Below are positions 15,166-16,806 of a stretch of 16,806 bases of DNA, in pieces (the first letter of the stretch is position 1; every line of letters begins with the position of its first letter). The position numbers and the translations under genes were made by a program. The notes under the pieces are model-generated. The model saw only the letters and a program-made list of their open reading frames with translations. It did not search any database and was not told the origin of the DNA. The stretch is from JALNYB01 sp023230065 (GTDB lineage: Archaea; Thermoplasmatota; Thermoplasmata; Methanomassiliicoccales; Methanomethylophilaceae): positions 1 to 16,806 of the forward strand of contig JAVESW010000014.1 of NCBI GenBank assembly GCA_034006405.1, in the 5' to 3' direction.

Positions 15166-16806
15166 TCAGCGTTTCTTGTTATTATATCTTCCTTTTAGTG
15201 CAACGGTTATACCGCCTGCTGTAATTAATCCGACAGAGAGTAATAATGTATTTAAATCAACAGGAAGATCTGGATCGGTATTGTTATTTTTGCTTAGAAT
15301 AACCTCATATGTGTATTCTTCTGAGATCTGGGTACCTTCGAGCCTTACGGTCAGTTTATGAAAGCCTGCAGTAAGATCGGTGCAGACGATCATAGGTATC
15401 GTCGATATCCTTGTATTGCCGTCGCTGTAAATGTCCCAGGAGTATGCATATCCTTCAGGACCGACAGCGGAAAAGGTGACTATCGAATTTGTTGTTATTT
15501 TTTCACAGCCAGCAGTTATTTTTAACCCCTCCGTTTCCACTGTGTGTTTGTTTATTCCCCAGTCATCTAAAAAATATTCTTCAAAGTATTCTGCGATCTC
15601 TTCGGAATCGATGATCACTGCTGTTTCACGGTTACTCATGAATGATGTTTCTGTCCAATTAACAGAACCCAACCAGACCATATCATCTACGATCACTCCT
15701 TTATTATGTGTTGTTGTAAAACCATTACCGCCTGATATTGTGATCGCTTTTACTTCAGTGGTCGTGTTTATCAAATTAACAATCTCTGTATGATCATCGT
15801 CTGATATGGATGCATCTAAAATAAATCTTGTATCAATGCCCTTTTTCGCAGCAGATGCCATCCAATATACGGGAGAATCTTCTGTTATGTTAGAATACGA
15901 ACTTCCAAGATCCAATTGTTCTGAATAAATTCTTTGTTCTGCATCATATATAAAATGTTGAAGTGCATCATACGAATTATCAGGAGATACGATAGGAGTT
16001 ACGTTTGCAGTATATTCTGTCGTCTTGTATGTATACGATGGCGCTTCATAGATCAGATCTCCCTCGTAAGGTTTCAGATCAGGATAGTATTCTGTAAGGT
16101 CCCAAACATCACCATATTCTTTGTTTCTGTCATTATCGAAGACAGATCTCATATATTCTGCCATTTCTGCACTTTCTATAACAGCTCCCCAGCCTCTGTT
16201 AGATGTTGCGTAACTCATGTTGTTTTTGGTCCAGTTTTCTGATGTTATTATCACAGTCTTTCCGTCTATTATCGCATATTTGTTATGAAAAAAAGAATAT
16301 CTTTCATAATTTCCAGATAGAGGATCGTTTATGAGTCTTACTTCTCCACCAACATCCACGAGAGATCTCATAAGAGAAAGTTCTGTGCTCATATCATAAC
16401 CGAGAACATCTCCTTCTAATGTTATTGTTACATCTACGTGTTCCGTTCCTGTTTTCTTTTCCAAGTTGCAGAGAAGTGCTAATAGGTTAGGGCTTGTCAA
16501 TTGATATATGGATATCAAGATTTCATTCTCTGCGTTCTCAAAGGCCTTGTAGATAGGTTCTCCGTTGGATTCAGGAAAGGTGAACGGTGTAATTGTCGAA
16601 TTGAAAACACTGTATGATCCTTTATTAAGATTCGTGAATCCTGCTTTTGTTAATATCCAATCCGAAGACGTGTCAGTATCTGATATATTCGTTCTTAAAA
16701 AATATTTTTTAGCAGATAACGGAATAGACTCTCCAGACCATCCAATATCTGATGTCTTATTGCCATAACATATAGCATCTATTAAGATCTCTCCGTTGTA
16801 TAGATA
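15166..16806 (-). CDS. Exported lamin-tail and phospholipase-D-like nuclease, N-terminus outside window
   Basis: Partial gene: the minus-strand frame stays open to the window edge, giving 546 visible residues. The TTG at 16518 is not the real start, because the upstream 96 codons code for recognisable sequence. Residues about 1-60 look like the end of a lamin-tail domain (GWSGESIPL, then DTDTSSDW). A phospholipase-D-like pair follows, with two HxKx4D motifs: His174/Lys176/Asp181 and His367/Lys369/Asp374, each followed by a hydrophobic stretch and an NWT triplet. Next comes a PKD-like beta domain (about 425-505), then a hydrophobic anchor at about 518-537 and a basic tail KGRYNNKKR. The protein is thus probably exported and anchored. 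Lamin-tail plus PLD combinations are usually extracellular nucleases or phospholipases. It is cotranscribed with the GNAT gene downstream. Confidence 0.88.
   Translation of the reverse strand, partial: YLYNGEILIDAICYGNKTSDIGWSGESIPLSAKKYFLRTNISDTDTSSDWILTKAGFTNLNKGSYSVFNSTITPFTFPESNGEPIYKAFENAENEILISIYQLTSPNLLALLCNLEKKTGTEHVDVTITLEGDVLGYDMSTELSLMRSLVDVGGEVRLINDPLSGNYERYSFFHNKYAIIDGKTVIITSENWTKNNMSYATSNRGWGAVIESAEMAEYMRSVFDNDRNKEYGDVWDLTEYYPDLKPYEGDLIYEAPSYTYKTTEYTANVTPIVSPDNSYDALQHFIYDAEQRIYSEQLDLGSSYSNITEDSPVYWMASAAKKGIDTRFILDASISDDDHTEIVNLINTTTEVKAITISGGNGFTTTHNKGVIVDDMVWLGSVNWTETSFMSNRETAVIIDSEEIAEYFEEYFLDDWGINKHTVETEGLKITAGCEKITTNSIVTFSAVGPEGYAYSWDIYSDGNTRISTIPMIVCTDLTAGFHKLTVRLEGTQISEEYTYEVILSKNNNTDPDLPVDLNTLLLSVGLITAGGITVALKGRYNNKKR

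Noticed and set aside
16516..16518. TTG at 16518 as the start of the PLD-like protein
   Set aside because: The same frame is open for 96 more codons to the window edge and encodes lamin-tail-like sequence, so the gene is cut by the window.

Overview
The window looks like chromosomal DNA from an AT-rich euryarchaeon, most likely of the class Thermoplasmata and perhaps Methanomassiliicoccales. The clearest taxonomic signals are an archaeal-type DnaG (Toprim protein), a LonB-like AAA+ ATPase, cobyric acid synthase fused to a cysteine-rich domain, and TATA/BRE-type promoters placed about 23-27 bp upstream of start codons (leaderless genes). The lineage below 'archaeon' is inference from sequence feel, not from a database search. 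Genes are tightly packed: 1-nt and 4-nt start/stop overlaps within operons, and convergent gene pairs whose stop codons overlap.

Layout. 1-311: the 3' end of a gene ending in a PD-(D/E)XK nuclease domain, probably a UvrD/AddA-like helicase-nuclease, followed directly by a 10-TM P-type ATPase (332-2887). A convergent two-gene operon (4061 to 2872, minus) encodes a signal-peptide/TM surface protein and a DEDDh exonuclease. A divergent small MoaD/ThiS-like beta-grasp protein ending in Gly-Gly (4166-4360) meets the cobalamin pair tail to tail. That pair (7004 to 4357, minus) is a full-length cobyric acid synthase with an extra cysteine-rich N-terminus and, by a 4-nt ATGA overlap, a second CobQ-like ATPase that lacks the glutaminase domain. 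About 390 bp of intergenic DNA follows.

Then comes a plus-strand Mre11/SbcD-like nuclease (7398-8594) coupled by ATGA overlap to a Rad50/YhaN-like ATPase with a transmembrane hairpin instead of a zinc hook (8591-10885). A strong promoter at about 10895 precedes a 245-nt untranslated stretch with several predicted hairpins and a T7 tract (possible ncRNA or long leader). Next are dnaG (11173-12807), whose inter-domain linker is unusually rich in Arg/Asp/Ser and Glu/Pro/Val, and a LonB-like ATPase with no protease domain and a zinc ribbon (12822-14339), in one operon. A leaderless MazG-like pyrophosphohydrolase (14388-14714) converges on a minus-strand operon of a GNAT acetyltransferase and an exported lamin-tail/phospholipase-D-type protein whose N-terminus runs off the window at 16806.

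There are three functional themes. The first is DNA/RNA processing: helicase-nuclease, DEDDh exonuclease, the Mre11/Rad50-like pair, DnaG and PLD nuclease. The second is corrinoid synthesis: the CobQ pair. The third is house-cleaning or modification: MazG-like, GNAT and MoaD-like. The observations most worth following up are the protease-less LonB-like ATPase beside dnaG, the amidotransferase-less CobQ paralogue, the Mre11/Rad50-like pair with an apical membrane hairpin, and the structured untranslated region upstream of dnaG. I saw no tRNA, rRNA, CRISPR array or insertion sequence.
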